A DNA stretch of 64,000 nucleotides from contig NZ_CP139482.1 in NCBI RefSeq assembly GCF_041222825.1, positions 3,386,001 through 3,450,000 of the forward strand, read 5' to 3'. Positions within the stretch are counted from its first letter, which is position 1, and the number at the start of each line of letters is the position of its first letter. This DNA is from Candidatus Thalassolituus haligoni (GTDB lineage Bacteria; Pseudomonadota; Gammaproteobacteria; Pseudomonadales; Oceanobacteraceae). The notes beneath the pieces were generated by a model. It made no database searches, was not told the origin of the DNA, and was given only the letters and a program-made list of their open reading frames with translations. Positions 1 through 9,507 of the stretch are shown here, piece after piece. Position numbers and translations under genes: made by a program.

Positions 1-2
1 TA

Positions 3-860
3 TCACCGGCCTTTATGGAAGACCCGCTGCGGGTATTACGCGTAGCCCGCTTTGCTGCTCGTCTGGCCCCGCTTGGTTTCACGGTGGCGGACGAAACACA
101 AACATTGATGCGCGATATGGTGAATGCCGGAGAGCTTGATCACCTGGTACCAGAACGGGTCTGGCAAGAAACCCAGCGTGCCCTGCAGGAAAAGCAGCCT
201 GCCACCTACTTCCAGGTACTGCGCGACTGCGGCGCGCTGAAAGTCTGGTTCGCAGAAATTGACGCCCTGTTCGGTGTTCCTCAGCCGCCACAACACCATC
301 CAGAAATCGACTGCGGCGTACATGCCCTGATGTCGTTAAGCGCCAGCGTCCCGCTGTCTGACCAGGTAGCAGTCCGCTGGGCAGCACTGACTCACGATCT
401 CGGCAAGGCACTCACGCCGCCGGAAGAATGGCCCCGCCATATCGCTCATGAAGCACGGGGTGTCCAGCCTGCCAAACAACTCGCCAAGCGCCTGAAAGCA
501 CCCAAAGACGCTGCCGAACTGTCGGTACTGGCCAGCCAGTGGCACACCCATGTACATCGGGCACAGGAGCTGCGGCCGGAAACCTTATTGAAGTTATTGG
601 ATGGCGTGGACGTGTGGCGCAGGCCGGAACGGTTTGAACAGCTCCTGCTGGTCGCCAAAGCGGATTCCAGAGGCAGAACCGGGTTTGAACAATGTGACTA
701 CCCGCAAGTGGAATACCTGCAGCAAGCGCTCCAACAAGCCCTGACCATCACGGCGAAAGACGTAATGGTCAATGGCATAACCGGCGCCGAGATTCGTCCG
801 GCATTGGCAGAGGCCAGAAAGGCCTGCCTGGGAAGCTGGAAAGCAGCTCAGGTCTGCTGA
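3..860 (+). CDS. cca: CCA tRNA nucleotidyltransferase, C-terminal part (5' end outside window)
   Basis: This enzyme adds or repairs the 3' CCA end of tRNAs. Only the C-terminal two thirds is present. The reading frame is open to the window edge, and SPAFMEDPLRVLRVARFAAR matches the family segment just after the nucleotidyltransferase head, so the ATG at 15 is internal and not the start. ERVW lies near residue 47 of the visible part. An HD phosphohydrolase domain follows (THDLGKALTP, HD near 127-128), which marks the long, multifunctional E. coli-type form. It converges on folK with only 8 bases between the stops. The identification is secure; the N-terminal catalytic Asp residues cannot be seen. 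Confidence 0.95.
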   Translation, partial: SPAFMEDPLRVLRVARFAARLAPLGFTVADETQTLMRDMVNAGELDHLVPERVWQETQRALQEKQPATYFQVLRDCGALKVWFAEIDALFGVPQPPQHHPEIDCGVHALMSLSASVPLSDQVAVRWAALTHDLGKALTPPEEWPRHIAHEARGVQPAKQLAKRLKAPKDAAELSVLASQWHTHVHRAQELRPETLLKLLDGVDVWRRPERFEQLLLVAKADSRGRTGFEQCDYPQVEYLQQALQQALTITAKDVMVNGITGAEIRPALAEARKACLGSWKAAQVC

Positions 861-868
861 CCGGAGAT

Positions 869-1387
869 TCAAGCAGGTTGCTGTTTGCAATACGCCACTT
901 GAAAATCAGCGGGAGGGACTATCTGCTCAAGTGGCTGTGAGGCCAGGGCTGGCCAGAAACTGTCAAAGCGCTGGAGACTCGATGGGCAACTCAGTTCAGG
1001 TTCAATATCCAGCAATGGCCGCAACACAAACGCACAACGCCGGATATCCCCCCGTGGCAGGGAATGTCCTTCGTACTGACCGACCAGATCGTCATACAGC
1101 AACACATCGACATCCAGCGTGCGCGATGAAAACTTCACCGCATCCGGTGCCCGGCCAAAATCCAGCTCCAGCTGTTTCAGTACGCGGCCCAACTGCGGCA
1201 AGGATAAATCGGTCGAGACCTTGACCACCAGGTTGATAAACGCCGGACCATCGAATCCCATCGCCGGAGAACGATACCAGGGAGAAATTTTCTCCAGCTG
1301 CAGCTTGGCGCTCAAGACTCGAAGGCCATCGGTGATATTACGCTCGGCTTGCTGATTGGAGCCAACCCCCAAATAGACAATGGCCAA
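869..1387 (-). CDS. folK: 2-amino-4-hydroxy-6-hydroxymethyldihydropteridine pyrophosphokinase
   Basis: HPPK transfers pyrophosphate from ATP to 6-hydroxymethyl-dihydropterin in folate synthesis. The 172-residue protein shows the GSN start motif (9-11), PAFINLV near 48 and the family signature RTLDVD at 89-94 with its two Mg-binding Asp residues. The start is a TTG directly abutting the folB stop (TAG-TTG), and no ATG or GTG fits the expected N-terminus, so translational coupling to folB is likely. Order folB-folK behind tsaD on the minus strand is the pseudomonad/oceanospirillad arrangement. Length is slightly above the E. coli enzyme. Confidence 0.93.
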   Translation of the reverse strand: MAIVYLGVGSNQQAERNITDGLRVLSAKLQLEKISPWYRSPAMGFDGPAFINLVVKVSTDLSLPQLGRVLKQLELDFGRAPDAVKFSSRTLDVDVLLYDDLVGQYEGHSLPRGDIRRCAFVLRPLLDIEPELSCPSSLQRFDSFWPALASQPLEQIVPPADFQVAYCKQQPA

Positions 1388-1741
1388 CTAGAATACCCCA
1401 CGTTCGATTTTAAGCCCCACCGCCCGCGCTTGCGGAACAACGGCCGGTTTTTCCACCCGAATAGACAACCAGGGCATACCGAATTCCTGCAATAGCCCAG
1501 CAGACAAGCGTTCCAGCAGCGATTCCAGCAACTGAAAATGCTGCTGCTGCACAAAACGCTCAATGTATTCCGTCACCGCCTGATAGTTCAACGCGAAAGT
1601 CAGATCATCGGTTGCGGCCGCCTGGCGAATATCCCAGGCCATCTCCAGATCAAACACCAGCGGTTGGCGCACCTGTTTTTCCCATTCATACACACCAATG
1701 ACCGCATCCACCTTGAGACCATCAATAAAGACCTTATCCAT
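1388..1741 (-). CDS. folB: dihydroneopterin aldolase
   Basis: FolB converts 7,8-dihydroneopterin to 6-hydroxymethyl-dihydropterin plus glycolaldehyde, the step before FolK. The 117-residue protein is of normal length. It shows YEWEKQ near 19, NYQAV near 52, LLESL with the conserved Glu near 73, and the catalytic lysine in VEKPA (K98). The ATG at 1741 gives the family start MDKVFIDGL; upstream codons in the same frame read as shadow of tsaD. It overlaps the end of tsaD by 8 bases, so the three genes tsaD-folB-folK look like one transcript. The plsY gene often found at this point in related genomes is absent. Confidence 0.93.
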   Translation of the reverse strand: MDKVFIDGLKVDAVIGVYEWEKQVRQPLVFDLEMAWDIRQAAATDDLTFALNYQAVTEYIERFVQQQHFQLLESLLERLSAGLLQEFGMPWLSIRVEKPAVVPQARAVGLKIERGVF

Positions 1742-2792
1742 CCACCGCCTCCGCACCAACGGAATGTGCGACCGCAGGCAAATCCACCAATGGCCAGCGC
1801 GGCACCACCGCCACTGCCAGATCCGAACATTGACCAGCGGCCAACCGCTGTGCTCCGGCGTAAGCAATCATGGCACCGTTATCGGTGCAAAATTCTGGCC
1901 GGGGATAATACACCGCCCCGCCCATCGCTTCCGCAGTCACTCGCAGCTGTTCACGCAAACGTACATTCGCCCCAACACCACCGGCTATAATCAGGCGTTT
2001 GATACCGGTTTGTTGCATCGCTCGCTTGCACTTCAGCGACAAGGTATCCACCACTGCCGCCTGAAACCCGGCAGCAATATCGGCCTTGTCGGTATCGGCC
2101 AGCACGCCATCCACCGCCAATGCCAGAATTTTGGTACGAGTAAAGGTTTTCAGACCGCTAAAGCTGAAATCCAGCCCCGGACGGTCTGTCATCGGTCGCG
2201 GAAACGCAAATCGCTTGTCGTCTCCGGTTGTTGCCAGTTTGCTCAGTGCCGGGCCGCCAGGGTATGACAAACCCATCATTTTTGCGGCCTTGTCAAAGGC
2301 TTCACCAGCAGCATCATCGAGTGATTCACCCAACAAGGTATACCGACCAATGCCATCGACCTGTACCAGCTGGGTATGACCACCCGACACCAGCAGAGCA
2401 ACAAATGGAAACGGCGGCGGGTTGTCTTCCAGCATTGGAGCCAACAAATGGCCTTCCATATGATGTACACCAATCGCAGGTTTACCCAAGGCCCAGGCCA
2501 GACTGCGCCCAAAACAGGCACCGACCAGCAGAGCACCAACCAGACCTGGCCCGGAGGTATAAGCAATGCCGTCGAGATCGCTCACCGTGATGCCAGCTTC
2601 TGCCAGTGCTTCGTGAATCAGCGGCATGGTCTTGCGGACATGGTCACGCGACGCCAGTTCCGGCACCACACCACCATATTCGGCATGTACTGCTATCTGG
2701 GAATACAGTCGATGCGCCATCAACCCGTGCCGGGTATCATAGACGGCGATACCGGTTTCATCGCAAGACGTCTCCAGACCCAATACAATCAC
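1734..2792 (-). CDS. tsaD: tRNA N6-adenosine threonylcarbamoyltransferase TsaD
   Basis: TsaD transfers the threonylcarbamoyl group to A37 of ANN-decoding tRNAs, together with TsaB and TsaE. Visible features are the nucleotide-binding start [16 protein letters not shown] and the metal-binding HHMEGH motif with His 111 and 115, the same positions as in E. coli. Starting at the GTG at 2792, with GAAGG just upstream, gives 352 residues, near the usual 337-345. A longer frame to 2951 has no homologous N-terminus. The gene is divergent from rpsU across about 250 bases and heads the tsaD-folB-folK run. Confidence 0.95.
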   Translation of the reverse strand: MIVLGLETSCDETGIAVYDTRHGLMAHRLYSQIAVHAEYGGVVPELASRDHVRKTMPLIHEALAEAGITVSDLDGIAYTSGPGLVGALLVGACFGRSLAWALGKPAIGVHHMEGHLLAPMLEDNPPPFPFVALLVSGGHTQLVQVDGIGRYTLLGESLDDAAGEAFDKAAKMMGLSYPGGPALSKLATTGDDKRFAFPRPMTDRPGLDFSFSGLKTFTRTKILALAVDGVLADTDKADIAAGFQAAVVDTLSLKCKRAMQQTGIKRLIIAGGVGANVRLREQLRVTAEAMGGAVYYPRPEFCTDNGAMIAYAGAQRLAAGQCSDLAVAVVPRWPLVDLPAVAHSVGAEAVDG

Positions 2793-2928
2793 GCCAAACC
2801 CTTCAACACATTCATTTACCTGCTCCTGATTTTGATCGACCAGCCTCAAGAACACCTTGCAGCGGCCAACAAGCCGCCCATAATACGGCCCAGTCGATCG
2901 AAAGCCAACCAAACAGACCGTCAAGGCT

Positions 2929-2957
2929 TTGCATTCCACTGTAAAAAACATTAGAAT
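2929..2957 (+). promoter_or_regulatory. sigma-70-type promoter for rpsU
   Basis: TTGCAT (2929-2934) and TAGAAT (2952-2957) are separated by exactly 17 bases, a good match to -35/-10 elements, about 85 bases upstream of rpsU. This is a sequence-only prediction; it would drive the macromolecular synthesis operon. Confidence 0.55.
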
Positions 2958-3042
2958 GCCCGCCCTCTAACTGGGGTCCATGCAGGAATATCCTGAATCA
3001 TCGGCCTCGACCAAAGAATTCAGCTAAAACGTAGGTGATTGG

Positions 3043-3258
3043 ATGCCAGCTGTAAAAGTTAAAGAAAACGAGCCATTCGACGTAGCACTGCGTCGCTTCA
3101 AGCGTGCCTGTGAAAAGGCCGGTGTACTGTCTGAAGTACGTCGTCGCGAACACTACGAAAAGCCAACCTGGATCCGCAAGCGCCAGGCAGCTGCAGCAGT
3201 CAAGCGTCATTTGAAGAAAGTACAGCGCGAATCACGTAAGCTGGTTCGTCTCTACTGA
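3043..3258 (+). CDS. rpsU: 30S ribosomal protein S21
   Basis: This is a small basic protein of the 30S platform that helps initiation on mRNA. All 71 residues match the family, including [20 protein letters not shown] and the basic tail [10 protein letters not shown]. It is the first gene of the classical macromolecular synthesis run rpsU-yqeY-dnaG-rpoD, with yqeY 29 bases downstream. A sigma-70-like promoter is visible upstream. Confidence 0.98.
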   Translation: MPAVKVKENEPFDVALRRFKRACEKAGVLSEVRRREHYEKPTWIRKRQAAAAVKRHLKKVQRESRKLVRLY

Positions 3259-3287
3259 TTTTGTTCTGAATAACCATAGGAGCCACC

Positions 3288-3734
3288 ATGAGTACTCTGG
3301 TTGAACAGGTAAAAGCGGCAGTAAAAGATGCCATGCGCGCCAAGCAAAAAGATCGTCTGGGTGCGTTACGCATGCTGACCGCCGAGTTCAAACGGGTCGA
3401 GGTGGACGAGCGTATTGATGTTGATGACGCCCGTGTTCTGGTTATTCTCGACAAAATGACCAAACAACGTCGTGACTCTCTTGCCCAATATACGGCAGCA
3501 GGTCGCGATGAGTTGGCAGCAGTTGAGCAATTCGAAATTGACGTGCTCAGCGAATTTCTGCCAACGGCTCTGAGCGAAGATGAGCTGAGCCAGCTCGTTG
3601 CTGATGCCATTGCACAATCCGGTGCTGCCTCTGTGCAGGACATGGGTAACGTTATGGGCATCCTCAAACCACAGGTGCAAGGCCGCGCAGATATGGCGCA
3701 AGTCAGCCGAATGGTGAAATCCCAACTCGGTTAA
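3288..3734 (+). CDS. yqeY: GatB/YqeY domain protein
   Basis: This 148-residue protein consists of the YqeY domain, related to the C-terminal tRNA-binding tail of GatB. The opening LVEQVKAAVKDAMRAKQKDRLGALR and the later QVQGRADMAQVSRMVKSQL are typical. Its exact role is unsettled; a tRNA-related function is inferred from the domain. It sits between rpsU and dnaG, as in pseudomonads, and has a clear ribosome-binding site (AGGAG) before the ATG. A strong terminator follows 30 bases after its stop, so dnaG may depend on readthrough or its own promoter. Confidence 0.93.
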   Translation: MSTLVEQVKAAVKDAMRAKQKDRLGALRMLTAEFKRVEVDERIDVDDARVLVILDKMTKQRRDSLAQYTAAGRDELAAVEQFEIDVLSEFLPTALSEDELSQLVADAIAQSGAASVQDMGNVMGILKPQVQGRADMAQVSRMVKSQLG

Positions 3735-3763
3735 GCGGCTGGACAGACACCAACGCCAGAGTC

Positions 3764-3796
3764 AAAACGCCACTTTTTCACAGTGGCGTTTTTTAT
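3764..3796 (+). terminator. rho-independent terminator after yqeY
   Basis: An 11-bp stem AAAACGCCACT / AGTGGCGTTTT with a 7-base loop is followed by a T run. It separates yqeY from dnaG and resembles the internal terminator between rpsU and dnaG in E. coli that lowers primase expression. Confidence 0.85.
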
Positions 3797-3856
3797 TTTC
3801 TGCTACCTTCATTTACTCTATACCGCAGGTGTAGTTATCTACGGGCTGAAAAATCG

Positions 3857-5776
3857 ATGGCGGGCCGAATTCCACAGGCATTTATTGATGAACTGCTCTC
3901 ACGCACCGACGTTGTCGATGTGGTGGACAGCCGCGTCAAACTCAAGAAGGCAGGGAAAAACTACTCTGCTTGCTGCCCGTTTCACAACGAAAACACGCCA
4001 TCCTTCACCGTCAGCCGTGAAAAGCAGTTCTACTATTGCTTTGGCTGCGGCGCATCCGGTACGGCATTAAAGTTCGTGATGGAATTTGACGGCCTGAGCT
4101 TTCCTGATGCCGTTGAAAAACTGGCCAGCAGTGTCGGACTGGATGTCCCTCGCGACCAGCAAAGCCAGGATATGGAACGTCAGCAGCAAGAGCAGCAACC
4201 ACTCTATCGACAACTGTCCCTTGCCGCCGATTTTTTTACCCGCCAACTGCGCCAGCATGACCAACGCCAGCGGGCGGTCGACTACCTTAAAGGCCGGGGG
4301 CTGTCGGGCAAGGCGGCAAAATTTTTTGCCATCGGCTACGCACCACCCGGCTGGGACAACCTGATCGGCAGCCTCGGTACCACACCTGCTGATGTCAAAC
4401 AACTGGTTACCTCTGGCATGCTGATCGAAAAAGACGATGGCCGTCACTATGACCGCTTTCGCGATCGCATCATGTTTCCGATACGGGATATTCGTGGCCG
4501 GATCATTGCCTTTGGTGGTCGGGTACTGGGCGACGACAAACCCAAATACCTGAACTCACCGGAAACTCCGGTATTCCAGAAAAACAAGGAACTTTACGGC
4601 CTGTATGAAGCGCGCAAGATTCGCCAGAAGCTGAACCGCATCATGATCGTAGAAGGCTATATGGATGTAGTGGCACTGGCCGAATACGGTATTCACTATG
4701 CGGTTGCGACCCTGGGCACAGCCACCAGCGAACACCATCTGCGCCGCTTGTTCAAACTGGTACCTGAACTGATTTTTTGCTTCGATGGCGATCAGGCCGG
4801 TCGAACCGCAGCTGCCAGAGCCATGGAAACCGTACTACCCATCCTCGAAGATGGTCTGCAAGCACGCTTCCTGTTTTTACCTGATGGCGAAGATCCAGAC
4901 ACCCTGGTACGCAAGGAAGGCAAGGAAGCCTTTGAAAAACGCCTGAATCAATCCCGGCACCTGCCGGAATTCCTGTTTGATTACCTCAAGCAACAGGTCG
5001 ATTTCGACAGCCTCGATGGCAAGGCACGACTGGATCAGCTGGCGGCCCCGCTGATCAGCAAAATCCCGCGCGGCACACTGCGCGATCTGATGATTGCGGA
5101 ACTGGAAAAACAACTGGGTGTTCACAGCCGGGCAATGGACAAAATCAACGCCGCCGATACAAGCGGTGCCAACCAGATCCATCCCCAGCAGCCAGCCACT
5201 GAACCGCTCCCTGAAGCTGACTATTATGCGCCAGACAACACCCCCAGCTGGCTGACCGAACTCGACAGTGACAACCTCGACAACCGCAGCGGCAACAGTG
5301 ACAACAAAAATAGCCAGCGTCTGATACCCGTAGTCGAGCGCGCCCTATCTGCTCTGGTACGCAACCCGGTTCTCGCCAGTCAGCTTGATACTGTCGAATT
5401 TGAACCCTTCACCGACCGGGAGCGACTTTTATTGGAAGTCGTAAAGAAGCTGCACCAGTCACCACAATCCAGCAGCATAGGCTTGCTGATCCAGTGGATT
5501 GGTACGCCCTTCCATGCCGAACTGACGCGTATTGCCAACCACAATGAAACGCCAGTCAAACCCGTTATCGCCGAAGTCAGCAATGCCATCAAACGCCTCT
5601 CAACCCGCCAGACAGAGAGTGAATACCAGTCACTCCTGGCCCGCTACCACAGCAAAGAGAGCCGCCGACAAATGAGTTCCGACGAGATACAACAGCTCAA
5701 AACCTACCAACGCCAACGCCGCGAACTCACAGCCGGGCGTGGTGAGATTTACCTGAATAATCCACATCAGCGCTAG
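3857..5776 (+). CDS. dnaG: DNA primase
   Basis: DnaG makes RNA primers on the lagging strand and at the fork with DnaB. The 639-residue protein has the N-terminal CHC2 zinc finger (C40, H43, C61, C64), the RNA polymerase core region with KYLNSPETPVF, and a TOPRIM domain (MIVEGYMDVVALAEYGI, then CFDGDQAGR). A Gln/Asn/Asp-rich linker around residues 430-480 is followed by the DnaB-binding C-terminal domain. The start MAGRIPQAFIDELL is the family start. It lies downstream of a terminator and upstream of rpoD, separated from rpoD by 214 bases that could carry an rpoD promoter. Confidence 0.97.
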   Translation: MAGRIPQAFIDELLSRTDVVDVVDSRVKLKKAGKNYSACCPFHNENTPSFTVSREKQFYYCFGCGASGTALKFVMEFDGLSFPDAVEKLASSVGLDVPRDQQSQDMERQQQEQQPLYRQLSLAADFFTRQLRQHDQRQRAVDYLKGRGLSGKAAKFFAIGYAPPGWDNLIGSLGTTPADVKQLVTSGMLIEKDDGRHYDRFRDRIMFPIRDIRGRIIAFGGRVLGDDKPKYLNSPETPVFQKNKELYGLYEARKIRQKLNRIMIVEGYMDVVALAEYGIHYAVATLGTATSEHHLRRLFKLVPELIFCFDGDQAGRTAAARAMETVLPILEDGLQARFLFLPDGEDPDTLVRKEGKEAFEKRLNQSRHLPEFLFDYLKQQVDFDSLDGKARLDQLAAPLISKIPRGTLRDLMIAELEKQLGVHSRAMDKINAADTSGANQIHPQQPATEPLPEADYYAPDNTPSWLTELDSDNLDNRSGNSDNKNSQRLIPVVERALSALVRNPVLASQLDTVEFEPFTDRERLLLEVVKKLHQSPQSSSIGLLIQWIGTPFHAELTRIANHNETPVKPVIAEVSNAIKRLSTRQTESEYQSLLARYHSKESRRQMSSDEIQQLKTYQRQRRELTAGRGEIYLNNPHQR

Positions 5777-5990
5777 ACCAGGTCTATGCTGCTTGAAAAA
5801 ACAACCATTCATCCCCATATGGATAAGCCGTTCCAGAAATGCCCCGACTCAACCAACCGAGTCATTGTTGTATATTTTATTCACAGCCCGGATGGAACCC
5901 ATCCCGTTGGCTCTGGCCTAAAACCGGTCAAAAAGATATACTTCGGCGCTTTTCTTGCCACGCCTGATACCAACGGATCACAGGGCCCCT

Positions 5991-7814
5991 ATGTCAGCGA
6001 ATACCCAACAGTCCCGATTGAAAGAACTCATTGCCAAAGGTAAAGAGCAAGGCTACCTCACCTATGCTCAGGTGAACGACCATCTGCCAGATGACATTGC
6101 CAACCCTGATCAGGTTGAAGACATCATCCGTATGATTAACGACATCGGTATTCCGGTATCGGAAGTGGCTCCCGATGGTGAAACCCTGTTCATGAACGAT
6201 GCCGCCGATGATGCCGCTGCCGAAGAAGCTGCGGCAGCACTGGCATCGGTCGAAAGCGACGTTGGCCGCACCACAGACCCTGTCCGTATGTATATGCGTG
6301 AAATGGGCACCGTTGAGCTGCTGACCCGCGAAGGCGAGATTGTGATCGCCAAGCGTATCGAAGAAGGCATCCGTGAAGTGATGTCGGCGCTGTCTTACTA
6401 CCCAGGTGCAGTGCAGACCATCCTCAAGGCATTTGCAGATGCCGATCAGGATCCGAACCGCATTGGCGATATCTTTAATGGCTTTATCGACCCATCCGAT
6501 GAAGACCCGGAACCAGGCCCGCAAAGCGGCCCTGATGCCGTTGTTGAAGAAACAGACGACGCAGCGACAACAGACGATGACGACGATTCCGAAGCGGAAT
6601 CCGGTATCGACCTGACCGAGGTCAACCGTCGCTTTGAAGAAATCTACGACGCCCACGAAGCCGTGCTCGCCTCGATTGAAAAACATGGTCGCGCCAGCAA
6701 GGAATCCGAAGCGGCACTGTTAGCGTTGGCTTCCGTGTTTGCACCGATCAAGCTGTCGCCCAAACACTTCGAAAACCTGGTGACCAATGCCCGCGAAGCA
6801 CTAAACGCCATCCGTACCCAGGAACGTCAAATCATGATGATGATGACGCGCAAGTGCGGTATGGATCGCAAGGACTTCATCAAGTTCTTCCAGGGCAACG
6901 AAGTCGACAATGACTGGATTGAAGGCCTGATCGCCTCCAACAAGCCCTACTCGAAAAAACTCGACACCTACAAACTCGATATTTTCCGCGCCCAGCGTAA
7001 AATACATGCCGTCGAATCCCGAGTTGGTCTGAGCATTCCTGAAATCAAGGAAGTCAACCGTCGTGTCTCCATCGGTGAAGCTCGTGCCCGTCGCGCCAAA
7101 AAAGAAATGGTCGAAGCTAACCTGCGTCTGGTTATCTCGATTGCCAAGAAATACACCAACCGTGGCCTGCAATTCCTTGATCTGATCCAGGAAGGCAACA
7201 TCGGCCTGATGAAAGCCGTCGACAAGTTCGAATACCGTCGTGGTTACAAGTTTTCTACCTATGCAACCTGGTGGATTCGTCAGGCCATTACCCGTTCGAT
7301 CGCCGACCAGGCACGCACCATCCGTATTCCGGTGCACATGATTGAAACCATCAACAAGCTGAACCGTATCAGCCGCCAGATGCTGCAGGAAATGGGACGG
7401 GAACCAACGCCGGAAGAATTGGCTGAACGCATGGAAATGCCGGAAGACAAGATCCGCAAGGTACTGAAAATCGCCAAAGAGCCCATCTCCATGGAAACGC
7501 CGATTGGCGACGATGAAGATTCGCACCTGGGAGATTTTATCGAGGATGCGCACTCCGAATCACCGATGGACACAGCCACCAACGACGGCCTGACCGAAGC
7601 AACCCGCTCCGTTCTGTCCGGCCTGACGGCTCGTGAAGCCAAGGTACTGCGAATGCGCTTCGGTATCGACATGAACACCGACCACACTCTGGAAGAAGTC
7701 GGCAAACAGTTCGATGTCACCCGCGAGCGTATTCGACAAATCGAAGCCAAGGCACTGCGCAAACTGCGCCACCCCAGCCGCTCTGATCATCTGCGCAGCT
7801 TTATCGACGAATAG
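5991..7814 (+). CDS. rpoD: RNA polymerase primary sigma factor (sigma-70)
   Basis: This is the housekeeping sigma factor. From the ATG at 5991 it has 607 residues, close to E. coli RpoD. Region 1.1 is at the N-terminus ([21 protein letters not shown]), followed by an acidic non-conserved stretch rich in Asp/Glu near residues 185-200. Regions 2.3-2.4 ([15 protein letters not shown]), region 3, and region 4.2 ([19 protein letters not shown]) are intact. The in-frame ATG at 5955 would add 12 residues not seen in homologues. A hairpin terminator follows 26 bases after the stop. Confidence 0.98.
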   Translation: MSANTQQSRLKELIAKGKEQGYLTYAQVNDHLPDDIANPDQVEDIIRMINDIGIPVSEVAPDGETLFMNDAADDAAAEEAAAALASVESDVGRTTDPVRMYMREMGTVELLTREGEIVIAKRIEEGIREVMSALSYYPGAVQTILKAFADADQDPNRIGDIFNGFIDPSDEDPEPGPQSGPDAVVEETDDAATTDDDDDSEAESGIDLTEVNRRFEEIYDAHEAVLASIEKHGRASKESEAALLALASVFAPIKLSPKHFENLVTNAREALNAIRTQERQIMMMMTRKCGMDRKDFIKFFQGNEVDNDWIEGLIASNKPYSKKLDTYKLDIFRAQRKIHAVESRVGLSIPEIKEVNRRVSIGEARARRAKKEMVEANLRLVISIAKKYTNRGLQFLDLIQEGNIGLMKAVDKFEYRRGYKFSTYATWWIRQAITRSIADQARTIRIPVHMIETINKLNRISRQMLQEMGREPTPEELAERMEMPEDKIRKVLKIAKEPISMETPIGDDEDSHLGDFIEDAHSESPMDTATNDGLTEATRSVLSGLTAREAKVLRMRFGIDMNTDHTLEEVGKQFDVTRERIRQIEAKALRKLRHPSRSDHLRSFIDE

Positions 7815-7839
7815 TCCTATAACGACAATCGTCACCCAG

Positions 7840-7867
7840 AAAAACCGGCCACGCGCCGGTTTTTTTA
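7840..7867 (+). terminator. rho-independent terminator after rpoD
   Basis: The stem AAAACCGGC / GCCGGTTTT has a short loop and is followed by a run of Ts. It ends the macromolecular synthesis transcript before the tRNA gene. Confidence 0.85.
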
Positions 7868-7957
7868 TAGTGGGTCTTTGCATAGTCAGCGGCACGCCTC
7901 TATAATCAGCGCCCTGTTTTCGCAGTAATCATTCTGGCCGTTCAGCCAGAAGCAGAA

Positions 7958-8034
7958 GGGCCTTTAGCTCAGTTGGTTAGAGCATCCGACTCATAATCGG
8001 CAGGTCCCCAGTTCAAGTCTGGGAAGGCCCACCA
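7958..8034 (+). tRNA. tRNA-Ile2 (anticodon CAT, lysidine type)
   Basis: A 77-base cloverleaf with encoded CCA and anticodon CAT in the loop CTCATAA. CAT could mean elongator Met or the lysidine-modified Ile2. The acceptor arm GGGCCTT/AAGGCCC has C4-G69 and C5-G68, which are known identity elements for TilS in tRNA-Ile2, whereas tRNA-Met has other pairs there. E. coli ileX also lies near rpoD. The first pair of the anticodon stem (T27-C43) is mismatched. Ile2 is therefore preferred over Met, but only inferred. Confidence 0.8.
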
Positions 8035-8425
8035 CTATATTATTAAAATCAGTCAGTTATATTTGAATCACAACAAGCAGCAGCCCTGTTGCAGATGTTC
8101 TGCTGGTGTCAAATCCAGTCATGGGGCCAGCTCTCCCGGCTTCTACCGAATACAAATAATCACTCTTCAGAACAGCAAAGATTACCAAGCGCTCCAGACA
8201 GCCTCATGGATTCCAGCGCTTGCTCTCACTCATTAACACCCTCCTGATGACGGACAGCTCCCCCATCTACTTATCCCATTCATGTCACATACCTGATTGC
8301 CACCTCAGACCTCCCAGCCGATTTACTCGCTGAGAAAAGCTACAAACCAGGCAGAGGTGGTTATACATTTACCGCTTACCCTCTCTGTAGTAGGGTTTAG
8401 CCACTTGAATCAGGGACGTCACTGT
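8035..8425 (+). other. intergenic stretch without a recognised gene
   Basis: About 390 bases between the tRNA and the next gene. Reading frames are short and do not resemble known proteins; no clear terminator, repeat or promoter stands out. Confidence 0.5.
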
Positions 8426-8962
8426 ATGTCTGCACCTGGCATCGTATTGGTGGCCAACAAGGCGGGTTGTCTCGACGATTTCTCTGCCAGCTTGATGCCG
8501 CTACCTGAATTTGAAGCAGCGCTGCGTCCTGCCATGGACAGCGAACTCCCCTTGTTTGTCGTGTTATCTGCCAGCAATCGCTTGTGGGAATCGCGACTGG
8601 ACGAGCTGGATATTGCCTGGGGAGTATGTCCTGATGCCCAACAGGGGGTTGATCATTGTGTTGCCTTTGGCGTTCACAGTAATCAGGATTGGAATGGCTG
8701 GCTGATTGACCTGGCACGCTCACCGGGTGCGAGTACTTGCGTTTATAAGGCCTTGGCTGGATCCATCAGCCAATTTCCGATCGCCAGTGCTCAGGGAACG
8801 GCAGGCAATCGCGATTACCCGATTGCTTTTCAAAGCCGGTTTGGCTTCAGTCTGATGAATCCGGGTAACAATTTTCTGACACGGGCGTTGGCAACCCAGG
8901 AAAACAAGTCTCAGCTATTGTGGCTGAACCTGTCACTGGCGCAAACAGTGGACGATATTTAA
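8426..8962 (+). CDS. degenerate MobA/MocA-like nucleotidyltransferase-fold protein (tentative)
   Basis: The function is not established. From the ATG at 8426 the protein has 178 residues and begins MSAPGIVLVANKAG, which has the shape of the N-terminal loop of MobA/MocA-type nucleotidyltransferases (usually LAAGxSxRMG) but with the key residues changed. A strand-like LPLFVVLS and the acidic WNGWLIDL follow, as in that fold. If the fold is right the active site looks non-standard. An in-frame upstream ATG at 8297 adds a stretch with no family look. It stands alone, with yaiI 65 bases downstream on the same strand. Confidence 0.45.
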   Translation: MSAPGIVLVANKAGCLDDFSASLMPLPEFEAALRPAMDSELPLFVVLSASNRLWESRLDELDIAWGVCPDAQQGVDHCVAFGVHSNQDWNGWLIDLARSPGASTCVYKALAGSISQFPIASAQGTAGNRDYPIAFQSRFGFSLMNPGNNFLTRALATQENKSQLLWLNLSLAQTVDDI

Positions 8963-9027
8963 TGGACAGGCACGCGAGCACAAGAAACGCTTGCCAGATT
9001 TTACTGTAGAGACTGGATACTTATCTA

Positions 9028-9507
9028 TTGAACACCAATGAACAACCGGCCTGTATCTGGGTTGACGCTGACGCAGCACCTAAAGCCATTCGCGAGATTC
9101 TGTGCAAAGCCGCCGTACGGACGCAAGTCCATATCTGGTTTGTCGCCAACCATGCCTTGCCACTGCCCAAGTCCGAATGGATTCACAGTCGTATCGTGGC
9201 GGCGGGGTTTGATGTTGCGGATAACTCAATTGTCCAAAGCGCCCGCCCCGGTGACCTGCTGATCACCCAGGATATCCCCCTTGCCGCCGAAATTCTTGAT
9301 CTCGGCGTCGATGCTATCAATCCACGCGGCGAGCCATACAACCGGGAAACCATTCGCCAACGTCTGAATATGCGGGACTTTATGGAAACCCTGCGTTCAA
9401 GTGGCATCCAAAGCGGCGGACCAGCCGCTTTTGATCAGCGCGACAAGCAATCATTTGCCAACAGCCTTGATCGCTGGCTGGCAAAACAGGTAAAGGCAAA
9501 GCGCTAA
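9028..9507 (+). CDS. yaiI: YaiI/YqxD family protein (DUF188)
   Basis: A conserved protein of about 150 residues with a PIN-like/NYN-type fold; its biochemical role is unknown. Family hallmarks are IWVDADAAPKAIREIL near the start, DVADNSIV, GDLLITQDIPLAAE, NPRGEPY and LNMRDFMETLRSSG. The start is a TTG at 9028. The nearby ATG at 9038 is in another frame, and no ATG or GTG precedes the conserved IWVDADA. Its stop overlaps the convergent GGDEF gene by 4 bases. Confidence 0.9.
   Translation: MNTNEQPACIWVDADAAPKAIREILCKAAVRTQVHIWFVANHALPLPKSEWIHSRIVAAGFDVADNSIVQSARPGDLLITQDIPLAAEILDLGVDAINPRGEPYNRETIRQRLNMRDFMETLRSSGIQSGGPAAFDQRDKQSFANSLDRWLAKQVKAKR

Noticed and set aside
5994..6686. A 230-codon minus-strand frame inside rpoD
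   Set aside because: Shadow of the highly conserved sigma factor; composition is typical of antisense translation.
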